From NCBI RefSeq assembly GCF_005938105.1, contig NZ_VCPE01000025.1, positions 1 to 48,551 of the forward strand: a stretch of 48,551 nt of DNA, given 5' to 3'. Shown here in pieces: positions 8,309-15,057 of this stretch. Numbering within the stretch: position 1 is the stretch's first letter; each line of letters starts with the position of its first letter. The position numbers were made by a program, and so were the translations under genes. Source of the DNA: Brucella haematophila. GTDB taxonomy: Bacteria > Pseudomonadota > Alphaproteobacteria > Rhizobiales > Rhizobiaceae. Under the pieces are notes generated by a model. The model was not told where the DNA came from. It did not search any database and was given only the letters and a program-made list of their open reading frames with translations.

Positions 8309-8917
8309 TTATTTCTTGTTCTTTTCCGTGAAATTCTTGATGGCTCCGGCAACTTCATTCTGTGCGGCTTCAGCCGTATCGAAGCCACCGAGTTCCACGG
8401 CCTTGCGGCCTTCCGGCAGCTGCTTGTAAACGCGGAAGAAGGCTTCCAGACGCTGCTGCTCTATCTTCGGCAGGTCGGCGATTTCCTTGATATTGTCGTA
8501 GGTCGGATCGATCTTCGAGGTCGGAACGGCCACGATCTTGTCGTCCTTTTCACCGCCGTCGATCATCTTCAGGACGCCAATCGGGCGAACCTTGATGATG
8601 GCGCCCGGTACGATCGGCTCGCGCGTGTAAACAAGCGCATCGAGCGGGTCGCCGTCGCCAGCCAGCGTGCTGGTGATCGAGCCGTAATTGGCCGGGTAGA
8701 CGACCGGCATCGACTGATAGCGGTCGACAACGATATGGCCCGTTTTATCGTCGATTTCGTATTTGGTGAAGCTGCCCTGTGGGATTTCGATGGCCGTGAA
8801 GAATTCCTTCCCGTCCTGTTCCTTCTGCGGATAGTCGAGATAGGAAACATAGTCGGAAGCAGATGCGGCAGTGGCAGCGGTCAAGGCGAGGGCTGCGGCA
8901 AGCAGGAGCTTTTTCAT
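8309..8917 (-). CDS. ppa: inorganic pyrophosphatase, exported form
   Basis: A 202-residue family I pyrophosphatase that hydrolyses PPi to two phosphates. The metal-binding signature DGDPLDA (D88, D90, D93) and the later MIDGGEKDDK block are present. Unlike the common cytosolic Ppa, it begins with a clear signal peptide, MKKLLLAAALALTAATAASA, with cleavage near residue 20, so the enzyme should act in the periplasm. The start at 8917 has AAGGA seven bases before it; the open frame extends further upstream but without a credible start. In the genome a cytosolic paralogue would be expected elsewhere. Confidence 0.88.
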   Translation of the reverse strand: MKKLLLAAALALTAATAASASDYVSYLDYPQKEQDGKEFFTAIEIPQGSFTKYEIDDKTGHIVVDRYQSMPVVYPANYGSITSTLAGDGDPLDALVYTREPIVPGAIIKVRPIGVLKMIDGGEKDDKIVAVPTSKIDPTYDNIKEIADLPKIEQQRLEAFFRVYKQLPEGRKAVELGGFDTAEAAQNEVAGAIKNFTEKNKK

Positions 8918-8975
8918 AGGATGTCCTTTAGGCATCGGTGAAACACGCTTTTTGCCTAAAGGCCTTCCATTGCAG

Positions 8976-9980
8976 TTATTTGAAGCTTTTATTGCGGTTG
9001 GATGACGGTTCCGCGAGGAAGCGCCTGCGATATTCCGCAGGGCTGATGCCGACCTTCTGCCGGAAATGATGGCGCAGCGTGTAGGCACTGCCGAAGCCCA
9101 CGGAAGCGGCGATATCGTCGATGTTGGCCGGGCTCTGGCAGAGCAGTTGCTTGGCCGTCGTCACCCGTTCGGCAACCAGCCAGTCGCCGGGTGTGGTCGC
9201 GGTCGCCTCCGCAAAACGCCGCAGAAAAGTGCGGGCGCTCATACGGCATTCGCTGGCCATCCGTTCGATGGTCCATTCCGAGGCGAGATTGCTCCTGATC
9301 CGGTCGAGGAGGGGGCTGATTTCGGTGCCTTCACGTTTGGCGACCGGTCTTTCCAGAAACTGCGCCTGTCCGCCCGTGCGATGGGCTGGCATGACCAGAC
9401 GGCGGGCGACGGAATTGGCGGCCACAGGCCCAAAGTCCTGCCGCACGATTTCGATCAACAGGTCCATTCCGGCGGCACTTCCGGCCGAGGTCAAAATGCG
9501 GTCGTGCTCGCGATAGAGCGATGCATCATCGACTGCAATATTCGGGTGCCTGTCGCGCAGGGCTTGCGCATAGCGCCAATGGGTCGTGGCTTCACCTCCG
9601 TCAAGCAGACCCGTCGCAGCCAGTACGAATGCGCCGGAACAGATCGAAGCCAGCCGTGCACCCCGTTGATATGCGTGCCGCAGTCTTTCGCAGATCGCTT
9701 CGGGAACGGGAATATCCGCGCCTTTCCAACCGGGCACGATGATGATGTCGGCCTCGTCAATCAGTTCCGGCCCATGGTCAGGGGTGATGACAAAGCCGCC
9801 ATGCGCGCGCAATGGGCCGTCCTCAATCGGGCAACTGGCAAAGCGATACCAGTCTGGCCCCATTTCCGGGCGCGGCAGGCCGAAGATTTCGGCGACGATG
9901 CCGAATTCGAACGTACAGAGGCCATCATAGAGAAGGGCGACGACCAGTGGGCCGGTGAGTTGTGGCTTCAGGTTTGGCAT
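8976..9980 (-). CDS. GlxA/FtrA-type transcriptional regulator (DJ-1/PfpI plus AraC)
   Basis: A 334-residue regulator. Residues about 10-170 form a DJ-1/PfpI amidase-like domain with the nucleophile-elbow cysteine in ASICSGAFVLAATGLL. The last 100 residues are an AraC-type double helix-turn-helix (WTIERMASECRMSARTFLRRF and IDDIAASVGFGSAYTLRHHFRQKVGISPAEYRRRF). This architecture is the GlxA family; the sequence resembles FtrA. The inferred ligand is a small metabolite that is not known. I chose ATG 9980; a TTG at 10001 is possible. It is divergent from the rhodanese gene at 10067, and the shared 86-base space is the obvious place for its operator. Confidence 0.88.
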   Translation of the reverse strand: MPNLKPQLTGPLVVALLYDGLCTFEFGIVAEIFGLPRPEMGPDWYRFASCPIEDGPLRAHGGFVITPDHGPELIDEADIIIVPGWKGADIPVPEAICERLRHAYQRGARLASICSGAFVLAATGLLDGGEATTHWRYAQALRDRHPNIAVDDASLYREHDRILTSAGSAAGMDLLIEIVRQDFGPVAANSVARRLVMPAHRTGGQAQFLERPVAKREGTEISPLLDRIRSNLASEWTIERMASECRMSARTFLRRFAEATATTPGDWLVAERVTTAKQLLCQSPANIDDIAASVGFGSAYTLRHHFRQKVGISPAEYRRRFLAEPSSNRNKSFK

Positions 9981-10066
9981 GATCTTTACGTATATTGTCA
10001 ATCACGCCAATTGCAAGCGGGCAGTCGTTCGAGCGAAAAGAATGGCGAACACAATAGGAGATCGCC

Positions 10067-10495
10067 ATGACCATAGCGATGAAGACTGCCGCCAAATCCG
10101 CCGTGACTGTCATAGAAGCCGCGCCAAGTGCTGTGGCACGGAAACATTTTGCAGCACAATTCGCCTTCGAGACGGATTGCTGGGATGTACACGATGCGCT
10201 TTCGAAGGGTGCCGATTTCGTGCTTCTCGATGTGCGCGGCCCGAACCTGTTTGCAAAAGGGCATATTCCGGGTGCCATCAACCTGCCGCATGGCAAGATC
10301 ATCAGTTCGAAAATGGCGGAGTGGCCGCATGAAACGGTGTTTGTCACCTATTGCGCGGGGCCGCATTGCAATGGCGCGGCGCGTGGCGCTCTGCGGCTTG
10401 CCGACCTCGGCAGGCCGGTCAAGATCATGGCTGGCGGGATAACCGGCTGGGTCGATGAAGGTTTTGCGCTGGCAACGGCGGAGGCGGGGGAATAG
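10067..10495 (+). CDS. rhodanese-like sulfurtransferase
   Basis: A 142-residue single-domain rhodanese, predicted cytosolic. FVLLDVRGPNLFAKGHIPGAINLP is the standard N-terminal half of the fold. The active-site loop is YCAGPHCNGAARGA with the persulfide cysteine probably C96 and a second cysteine at C101, a loop seen in a distinct rhodanese subgroup. AGGAG seven bases before ATG 10067 supports the start; an in-frame ATG lies four codons later. The divergent GlxA-type regulator next door is the likely controller. Its sulfur acceptor is unknown. Confidence 0.88.
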   Translation: MTIAMKTAAKSAVTVIEAAPSAVARKHFAAQFAFETDCWDVHDALSKGADFVLLDVRGPNLFAKGHIPGAINLPHGKIISSKMAEWPHETVFVTYCAGPHCNGAARGALRLADLGRPVKIMAGGITGWVDEGFALATAEAGE

Positions 10496-10512
10496 CCGCG
10501 TTCAGAAACAAG

Positions 10513-10547
10513 TCTGCCGCAGGGCGCTTCACGCATCCTGCGGCAGA
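10513..10547. terminator. inverted repeat between convergent genes, probable terminator of rpoH
   Basis: TCTGCCGCAGG (10513-10523) and CCTGCGGCAGA (10537-10547) form an 11-base-pair stem. Read on the minus strand it is followed by CTTGTTTCTG, so it may end rpoH; on the plus strand there is no U-run. Confidence 0.5.
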
Positions 10548-10570
10548 AAACAGTTCACATCGCTCTATTC

Positions 10571-10672
10571 TTTTGCATCAAAGCGCATCTTACCCGATCG
10601 AAGCAGGATTGGAAATCAGTCCAGTGGACTGATTTCCCTGCGGAGGCGCTTCACACTTTTCGGGATGCGCTT
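10571..10672. repeat. palindromic intergenic repeat (Bru-RS-like), copy 4
   Basis: The centre is the palindrome GGAAATCAGTCCA/TGGACTGATTTCC (10611-10637). Its reverse complement follows the order of the repeat at 8160: GCGCATCCCGAAAAGTGTG, AAGCGCCTCCGCAGG, palindrome, then ATCCTGCTTCGATCG. It directly abuts the rpoH stop codon at 10673. Confidence 0.85.
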
Positions 10673-11584
10673 TTATGCGTGAGCGGGTTCGACGTGGTTC
10701 AGCGCCTTTTGCTGCTTGAATGCAGCAGCCTTGACGGCAGCCTGCACCTTTTCGAAGGCACGCACTTCGATCTGGCGCACGCGTTCGCGGCTGATGCCGA
10801 ATTCACTGGAAAGATCTTCCAGCGTCATCGGATCGTCGGAAAGGCGGCGGGCTTCGAAGATACGACGCTCGCGATCATTCAGCGTGTCCATGGCCTGTTC
10901 AAGCATCGAGCGGCGGTTTTCCAGCTCGTCCTGTTCGATCAGAACCTGTTCCTGGCTGTTGCTGTCATCGACCAGCCAGTCCTGCCATTCGCCGGATTCA
11001 CCTTCGCTTGCACGCAGCGGCGCATTGAGCGAGGCGTCACCCGACAGACGGCGGTTCATGGAAACCACTTCGTCTTCACTGACATTCAGCTTGGTCGCGA
11101 TCTGCTTGACCTGATCCGGCTTGAGATCGCCATCGTCGAGCGCCTGAATCTTGCTCTTCATCTTGCGCAGATTGAAGAAAAGGCGCTTCTGGTTGGCAGT
11201 CGTGCCCATCTTCACAAGGCTCCACGAACGCAGGATATATTCCTGGATCGAAGCCTTGATCCACCACATGGCGTAGGTGGCAAGACGGAAGCCGCGTTCC
11301 GGCTCGAAGCGCTTGACGGCCTGCATCAGGCCGACATTGCCTTCGGAAATGACCTCGCCAATGGGCAGGCCATAGCCGCGATAGCCCATGGCAATCTTGG
11401 CCACGAGACGCAGATGGCTCGTCACCAGCTTGTGGGCGGCTTTCGGGTCGGCATGTTCATGATAACGCTTGGCCAGCATATATTCTTCTTGCGGCTCAAG
11501 CATGGGAAAACGGCGGATTTCTTCCAGGTAACGGGTAAGGCCACCGTCGCCGGACGTAATGCTGGGAAGATTCATCTGGGCCAT
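10673..11584 (-). CDS. rpoH: RNA polymerase sigma factor RpoH (sigma-32)
   Basis: A 303-residue heat-shock sigma factor. Region 2 is intact, with the RpoH box-like segment QKRLFFNLRKMKSKI after region 2.4 (RLATYAMWWIKASIQEYI), which separates RpoH from the housekeeping sigma. Region 4.2 ends in LSSEFGISRERVRQIEVRAFEKV. The sequence looks like the RpoH1 branch of Rhizobiales, which usually carry a second copy elsewhere. AAGGAGGGTG lies just before the ATG. rluD and the DUF6476-like gene are its upstream neighbours. A GCAAC-N16-CGTT sequence at 11739-11763 on this strand resembles an EcfG promoter with one mismatch, too weak to call. Confidence 0.96.
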   Translation of the reverse strand: MAQMNLPSITSGDGGLTRYLEEIRRFPMLEPQEEYMLAKRYHEHADPKAAHKLVTSHLRLVAKIAMGYRGYGLPIGEVISEGNVGLMQAVKRFEPERGFRLATYAMWWIKASIQEYILRSWSLVKMGTTANQKRLFFNLRKMKSKIQALDDGDLKPDQVKQIATKLNVSEDEVVSMNRRLSGDASLNAPLRASEGESGEWQDWLVDDSNSQEQVLIEQDELENRRSMLEQAMDTLNDRERRIFEARRLSDDPMTLEDLSSEFGISRERVRQIEVRAFEKVQAAVKAAAFKQQKALNHVEPAHA

Positions 11585-11930
11585 AGAGCACCCTCCTTTA
11601 TAGTTTCAGGTCCCCATTTGGCGAACCTGTCGCGGGGGCTGCCTCCTGCACTTCCCTCACGCGAGCCTCCATATATAGGCATGATTTTGGCGAAAACACG
11701 ATCCTTTAACTCATGAAACAATCTGTCACTGCAATGTGAACGCTCATCCGCGCGAAAAGTTGCAGAAGCATCCTGTAAAGCGGGCTGGATTTGACTGTTC
11801 CTGATGATCCAGGCGCAGCGTTGACATCAACTGCACCCGGATTGGTATTGGTCCGGCCTTTCCCAATGCGCTTCCAGGTCCATGTTTACATGCACTGCGA
11901 AGCGAGGAAGAACCGGAAGACCTGACAGTA
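11585..11930. other. 346-base intergenic region between rpoH and rluD
   Basis: The space upstream of rpoH and downstream of rluD contains no convincing gene. It should hold the rpoH promoter(s). The only suggestive sequence is a degenerate EcfG-like pair (GTTGC at 11759-11763 and AACG at 11739-11742 on the plus strand). Confidence 0.5.
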
Positions 11931-12935
11931 TTATATGGAGTGCGCGCGGAAATTTTCCAGTAGGTGCTCCATATCTTCGGGCACCGGCGCTTCAAATCGC
12001 ATCAATTCATCGGTTGCGGGATGCGTGAAGGCGAGAAGCCAGGCGTGAAGCGCCTGCCTGTGAAAACCGCGCACAGCTTCCTTCAGCGGTTCCGGCAGTT
12101 TGTTGGCCTTGGTTTTGTAGGCGCTGCCATAATCCATATCACCGACCAATGGGTGGCCGATATGGGCCATGTGCACGCGAATCTGGTGCGTGCGGCCGGT
12201 TTCAAGGCGGCACTCCACCAGAGAAGCCAGTGCCGTGGCATCCTCACGGGGGCCGAATTTTTCCACCGTCGCATAATGGGTGACGGCATGGCGCGCGTCT
12301 TCGCGCTCTTCATTGACCACGGCCTGCTTTGTGCGGTCGCGATGCGAGCGTCCGAGATGCGCGTCGATGACGCCTTGCGGGCGTTCGGTCATGCCCCAGA
12401 CGAGGGCGAGATAGGCGCGCTCCAGATCGCCGGTGCGGCCATGGTCTGCAAATTGCTCGCTTAAATGCCGGTGGGAACGGTCGTTCTTGGCCACGACCAT
12501 GACGCCGCTCGTATCCTTGTCGAGACGATGAACAATGCCCGGACGGCGGATTCCGCCTATGCCGGACAAGCTATCGCCACAATGATATATAAGGGCATTG
12601 ACAAGCGTTCCCGTCCAGTTGCCGTTGCCGGGGTGAACGACAAGGCCAGCAGGCTTGTTGATCACGATGAGATCATCGTCCTCGAAAAGAATATCGAGGG
12701 GAATGTTCTCGCCTTGCGGTTCGGCAGGTTCAGGCTCGGGCAGCACGATGGCGATCTTCATGCCTTCGCGCAGCTTCTGCTTGGTTTCACGAGCAGGTTC
12801 ACCGTCGATGGTCACATGACCGTCGGCAATCAGGGACTGAACGCGACTGCGGGAGAGTTCCGGCCCTAATGCTGCGGCCAGCCACTGGTCCAATCTTTTG
12901 CCCGCAGCATCAGTGTCGGCAATTAGTTCTTTCAA
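11931..12935 (-). CDS. rluD: 23S rRNA pseudouridine synthase (RluA/RluD family)
   Basis: A 334-residue RNA-modifying enzyme. An S4 RNA-binding domain (RLDQWLAAALGPELSRSRVQSLIADGHVTIDG) is followed by the RluA catalytic domain with the invariant aspartate D139 in HRLDKDTSGVMVVAKN, and ETGRTHQIRVHM near the C terminus. RluD itself modifies helix 69 of 23S rRNA; family and neighbours (rpoH) favour RluD, but RluA/RluC relatives cannot be fully excluded. No ATG is well placed. I prefer TTG 12935 preceded by GGGAAGAGA, because a start at 13004 would overlap the divergent gene at 12992. Confidence 0.87.
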   Translation of the reverse strand: MKELIADTDAAGKRLDQWLAAALGPELSRSRVQSLIADGHVTIDGEPARETKQKLREGMKIAIVLPEPEPAEPQGENIPLDILFEDDDLIVINKPAGLVVHPGNGNWTGTLVNALIYHCGDSLSGIGGIRRPGIVHRLDKDTSGVMVVAKNDRSHRHLSEQFADHGRTGDLERAYLALVWGMTERPQGVIDAHLGRSHRDRTKQAVVNEEREDARHAVTHYATVEKFGPREDATALASLVECRLETGRTHQIRVHMAHIGHPLVGDMDYGSAYKTKANKLPEPLKEAVRGFHRQALHAWLLAFTHPATDELMRFEAPVPEDMEHLLENFRAHSI

Positions 12936-12991
12936 TTGTCTCTTCCCTTCGTTATCACGCGCCACACGGGTGCATGAACCGGAGTCATTTA

Positions 12992-13474
12992 ATGCAGGAT
13001 CCACACTATCCGCGATACCAGAATCAGCAGGATTCAGGATATCAGGACTATCAGCAGGGCTATTATCAGGACGAACAACCGTCCGAGCCTGTGCTTGATC
13101 CGGCTATGGAACGTGTGCGCCGCAAGATGATCCGGCTTCTGGCTGTTTCCATCGGCGTCATGCTGATCGGTCTTATGGCCGTGCTCGCCGCCGTTGTCTA
13201 CAAGATCAATCGCGCGCCCGAAACCCCTGCCACGCAGGAAGCACGTTCAGATATTCCAGGCCAGGCCGCAGCCCAGCCTGTGAAGCCGGAACCGCCGAAG
13301 CTGATCGAGTCGCAGATCAACCTCGTTCCCGGCACGCGCCTTCTGTCGCAAAGCCTGTCCGGCAATCAGCTTTCGCTGGAAACGCTGCTGCCCGATGGCG
13401 GCACCGAACTCATCATTTACGATTATCGCGAGTCCCGCGTGATTGGCCGCATCAAGCTCGGCAGCGTCGAGTAA
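12992..13474 (+). CDS. DUF6476-like one-pass membrane protein
   Basis: A 160-residue protein of unknown function. The first 45 residues are rich in Gln, Tyr and Asp (PHYPRYQNQQDSGYQDYQQG). A basic turn (MERVRRKMIRLLAV) leads into one membrane helix at about 47-70 (VSIGVMLIGLMAVLAAVVYKI). A short periplasmic domain follows (ESQINLVPGTRLLSQSLSGNQLSLETLLPDGGTEL). This pattern and the place next to rluD and rpoH agree with the alphaproteobacterial DUF6476 family, from memory. GGAG seven bases upstream supports ATG 12992. Confidence 0.75.
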   Translation: MQDPHYPRYQNQQDSGYQDYQQGYYQDEQPSEPVLDPAMERVRRKMIRLLAVSIGVMLIGLMAVLAAVVYKINRAPETPATQEARSDIPGQAAAQPVKPEPPKLIESQINLVPGTRLLSQSLSGNQLSLETLLPDGGTELIIYDYRESRVIGRIKLGSVE

Positions 13475-13500
13475 GATCGGGGTGCGTTGCACACTTAAAC

Positions 13501-13523
13501 AGGCGGCCAATGGCCGCCTTTTT
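13501..13523 (+). terminator. Rho-independent terminator
   Basis: GGCGGCCA with TGGCCGCC around a very short loop, then TTTTT, 27 bases after the stop of the preceding gene. Confidence 0.9.
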
Positions 13524-13582
13524 ATATTCCCGGATTGCGCTTTTCTGTAAGGGCGATTATATCAGCCAACAACAGACCCTGT

Positions 13583-13657
13583 GCGCCCATCGTCTAGCGG
13601 TTAGGACGGCGCCCTCTCACGGCGCAAACAGGGGTTCGATTCCCCTTGGGCGTACCA
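13583..13657 (+). tRNA. tRNA-Glu (anticodon CTC)
   Basis: The full cloverleaf can be drawn. The acceptor stem is GCGCCCA with TGGGCGT, with a G-U pair at its end. The D arm is GTCTAGCGGTTAGGAC, the anticodon stem GGCGCC/GGCGC has loop CTCTCAC giving anticodon CTC, and the T arm is AGGGGTTCGATTCCCCT. A73 and an encoded CCA end at 13657. The overall sequence is that of bacterial tRNA-Glu. Confidence 0.95.
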
Positions 13658-13753
13658 GTCACCTTCGACATATTTTCCCGATAGGCTTCAAACGGCAGCA
13701 ATGGCAGCGGTTGCGGTACAGGTCCGTCTGAATTCGGATGTGTTCTGGCGGAG

Positions 13754-13852
13754 CTATCCTTTGCCGCGCAGTTCCTCGACGACCAGCAATATGACAGCCG
13801 GCAGAATGACCATCACGAAAAATGCCGTCAGCCCAACATTGAACCAGTACAT
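13754..13852 (-). CDS. 32-residue predicted membrane miniprotein
   Basis: A short frame encoding a protein of 32 residues: MYWFNVGLTAFF, then VMVILPAVILLVV, then the charged tail EELRGKG. It is one hydrophobic helix with a small charged C terminus. GGGAGG stands seven bases before the ATG, which is strong for so small a frame. It lies between tRNA-Glu and the Cys-containing small protein gene. I do not recognise it. It may have escaped annotation because of length; a role cannot be inferred beyond membrane location. Confidence 0.55.
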   Translation of the reverse strand: MYWFNVGLTAFFVMVILPAVILLVVEELRGKG

Positions 13853-13983
13853 GGAAGCCCTCCCAAACGCCCATATGCCCGATAATCGTCGTCCACATTA
13901 ATTTGAATTTTGGGAGACTGATCAGCTGGCGGGTTTGACAGGGAAAAATATTGAACAGACTGAGGTGTTTCCTTTCTGAACAG

Positions 13984-14009
13984 AATAAAAACCCCGCCTG
14001 AAGCGGGGT
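13984..14009 (-). terminator. Rho-independent terminator of the 58-residue protein gene
   Basis: ACCCCGC (13991-13997) pairs with GCGGGGT (14003-14009); on the minus strand the stem is followed by a run of T. Confidence 0.9.
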
Positions 14010-14039
14010 CTATATCAGAAGGAATGTGGTTGTTTGTGA

Positions 14040-14216
14040 TTATTTAGGGCATTGAGATTCGTCGACATACGTGATGCCCTTATCACCATCAACGATCAAA
14101 CATTTATTGGTACCCTCTATGCAATAACAAGAGCCTCGTTGCTCTGCAGCTGCTCCCGACATTGATGCACCAGTTAGTACGGCCACATATAATGCCAAGC
14201 CAACAAAAGTTCTCAT
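14040..14216 (-). CDS. small exported cysteine-containing protein
   Basis: A 58-residue protein starting with a signal peptide (MRTFVGLALYVAVLTGASMSGAAA, cleavage near residue 24). The mature part of about 34 residues has four cysteines in the order C-Y-C, C, C (GSCYCIEGTNKCLIV and SQCPK), which suggests two disulfides in the periplasm. GGAGG eight bases before the ATG at 14216 fixes the start. Base composition is lower in G+C than nearby genes. A terminator follows. I do not recognise the family. Confidence 0.7.
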   Translation of the reverse strand: MRTFVGLALYVAVLTGASMSGAAAEQRGSCYCIEGTNKCLIVDGDKGITYVDESQCPK

Positions 14217-14370
14217 GTAAAAATCCTCCAAATAAGCCTCATGAATGATTTTGAAAATATTTTCGGCAGGCATTCCTCGCAATCACAATAGGTTCTCCGC
14301 CAAAAGCCACTGGTAACAAATATGGCGCTTGAGAGGTCCCCATTAGATCACTGGGGAGATCGGCATCATT

Positions 14371-14394
14371 CCAGTTGCGAAAATTTGCAACTGG
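14371..14394. promoter_or_regulatory. inverted repeat upstream of mur, candidate operator
   Basis: CCAGTTGC (14371-14378) and GCAACTGG (14387-14394) are perfect eight-base arms around GAAAATTT, ending 25 bases before the mur start. The size and place fit an operator, perhaps for autoregulation, but the sequence is not a Fur or Irr box that I know. Confidence 0.5.
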
Positions 14395-14419
14395 CGACGT
14401 GAAGGTGCATAATCAGCTC

Positions 14420-14845
14420 ATGAACGAACGATACAAAAAGCCCGATTACGAACAGGAACTGCGACAGGCCGGTGTGCGCATCACGCGCCCGCGCCGTATC
14501 ATCCTGAACATTTTGACCGAAACGGAAGACCATCCCGATGCGTTGGAGATCTTCCGCAGGGCGGTCGAGATCGACAGCAGTATTTCCCTGTCGACCGTTT
14601 ATCGCACCATGAAACTTCTGGAAGAGCTTGGCGCCATTCATCGTCATGCTTTTGCAGGCGGCCCGTCGCGCTTCGAACAGGCAAGCGGCGCGCATCACGA
14701 CCATATCATCGATATGGATTCCGGCGATGTGGTCGAGTTTCGCTCCGACAAGATTGAAAAATTGCAGGAAGAGATCGCCCGGTCGCTTGGCTATGAGATC
14801 GTTCATCACCGTCTTGAACTTTATTGCAAAAAAATAAAATCCTGA
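14420..14845 (+). CDS. mur: Fur-family regulator, manganese-responsive Mur type
   Basis: A 141-residue DNA-binding repressor. The winged helix covers residues 10-80 ([37 protein letters not shown]). The metal site HHDH at 92-95, with E86 and H130 nearby, is the Fur regulatory site. The second, structural zinc site is missing (only one Cys, near the end), as in alphaproteobacterial Fur/Mur. In Brucella, the Fur homologue next to the phyR locus is Mur, which senses manganese and controls mntH and irr; I rely on memory for that link. It is not Irr, which lacks this pattern. ATG 14420 is the first good methionine; the ribosome site is poor. Confidence 0.85.
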   Translation: MNERYKKPDYEQELRQAGVRITRPRRIILNILTETEDHPDALEIFRRAVEIDSSISLSTVYRTMKLLEELGAIHRHAFAGGPSRFEQASGAHHDHIIDMDSGDVVEFRSDKIEKLQEEIARSLGYEIVHHRLELYCKKIKS

Positions 14846-14846
14846 T

Positions 14847-14871
14847 GGAACTAATTTTCGGCGGTCGCGTT
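14847..14871 (+). promoter_or_regulatory. EcfG (sigma-E1) promoter of the small RNA candidate
   Basis: GGAAC at 14847-14851, sixteen bases, then CGTT at 14868-14871 is an exact match to the alphaproteobacterial general stress promoter. It starts two bases after the mur stop codon and points at a region without protein genes. Confidence 0.75.
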
Positions 14872-14877
14872 TTTGAT

Positions 14878-15041
14878 CCATGAAGACCGTGACCCCGCCC
14901 CCCAACACGGTCTTCATAGTTCGCCCGAACTCCCCCAAAGGGTGGACGGCGTGAACGCCGCGCAAACGGTGAACCGTTGTGCCAGCAGGCGTTTCGCTCA
15001 TTTTAATAAGCCGTCATGGTTCACCCATGGCGGCTTTTATT
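14878..15041 (+). ncRNA. candidate stress-induced small RNA with C-rich loops
   Basis: About 164 bases from the expected start after the EcfG promoter to a terminator. There are four stem-loops. SL1 has 12-base arms at 14880-14891 and 14906-14917 and a 14-base loop consisting mainly of C. An unpaired segment with CTCCCCCAAAGGG lies around 14930-14942. SL2 (14947-14960) and SL3 (14965-14978) both have TGAA loops. SL4 is the terminator. There is no credible protein frame. C-rich single-stranded loops are typical of sRNAs that pair with Shine-Dalgarno sequences; the Caulobacter stress RNA GsrN, also EcfG-controlled, is a possible functional analogue. Identity with GsrN is not shown. The antisense strand contains no gene here. 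Confidence 0.68.
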
Positions 15042-15042
15042 T
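15008..15042. terminator. bidirectional terminator (sRNA candidate and histidine kinase)
   Basis: AAGCCGTCATGG (15008-15019) pairs with CCATGGCGGCTT (15025-15036, one G-U) around TTCAC. TTTTATTT follows on the plus strand, and TTATTAAAA follows on the minus strand, so it can also serve the kinase gene ending at 15058. Confidence 0.85.
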
Positions 15043-15057
15043 GGCCGGATAGGAAGC

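Noticed and set aside
11739-11763. GCAAC-N16-CGTT upstream of rpoH
   Set aside because: One mismatch in the -35 element and about 150 bases from the start codon; not enough to call a promoter.
13659-13898. 79-codon minus-strand frame overlapping the 32-residue gene
   Set aside because: Rich in Cys, Arg and His without pattern, and lacks the ribosome site that the shorter frame has.
14420-14845. Identification of the Fur-family gene as irr
   Set aside because: The metal-site and N-terminal sequence match the Fur/Mur type and lack the features I associate with Irr.
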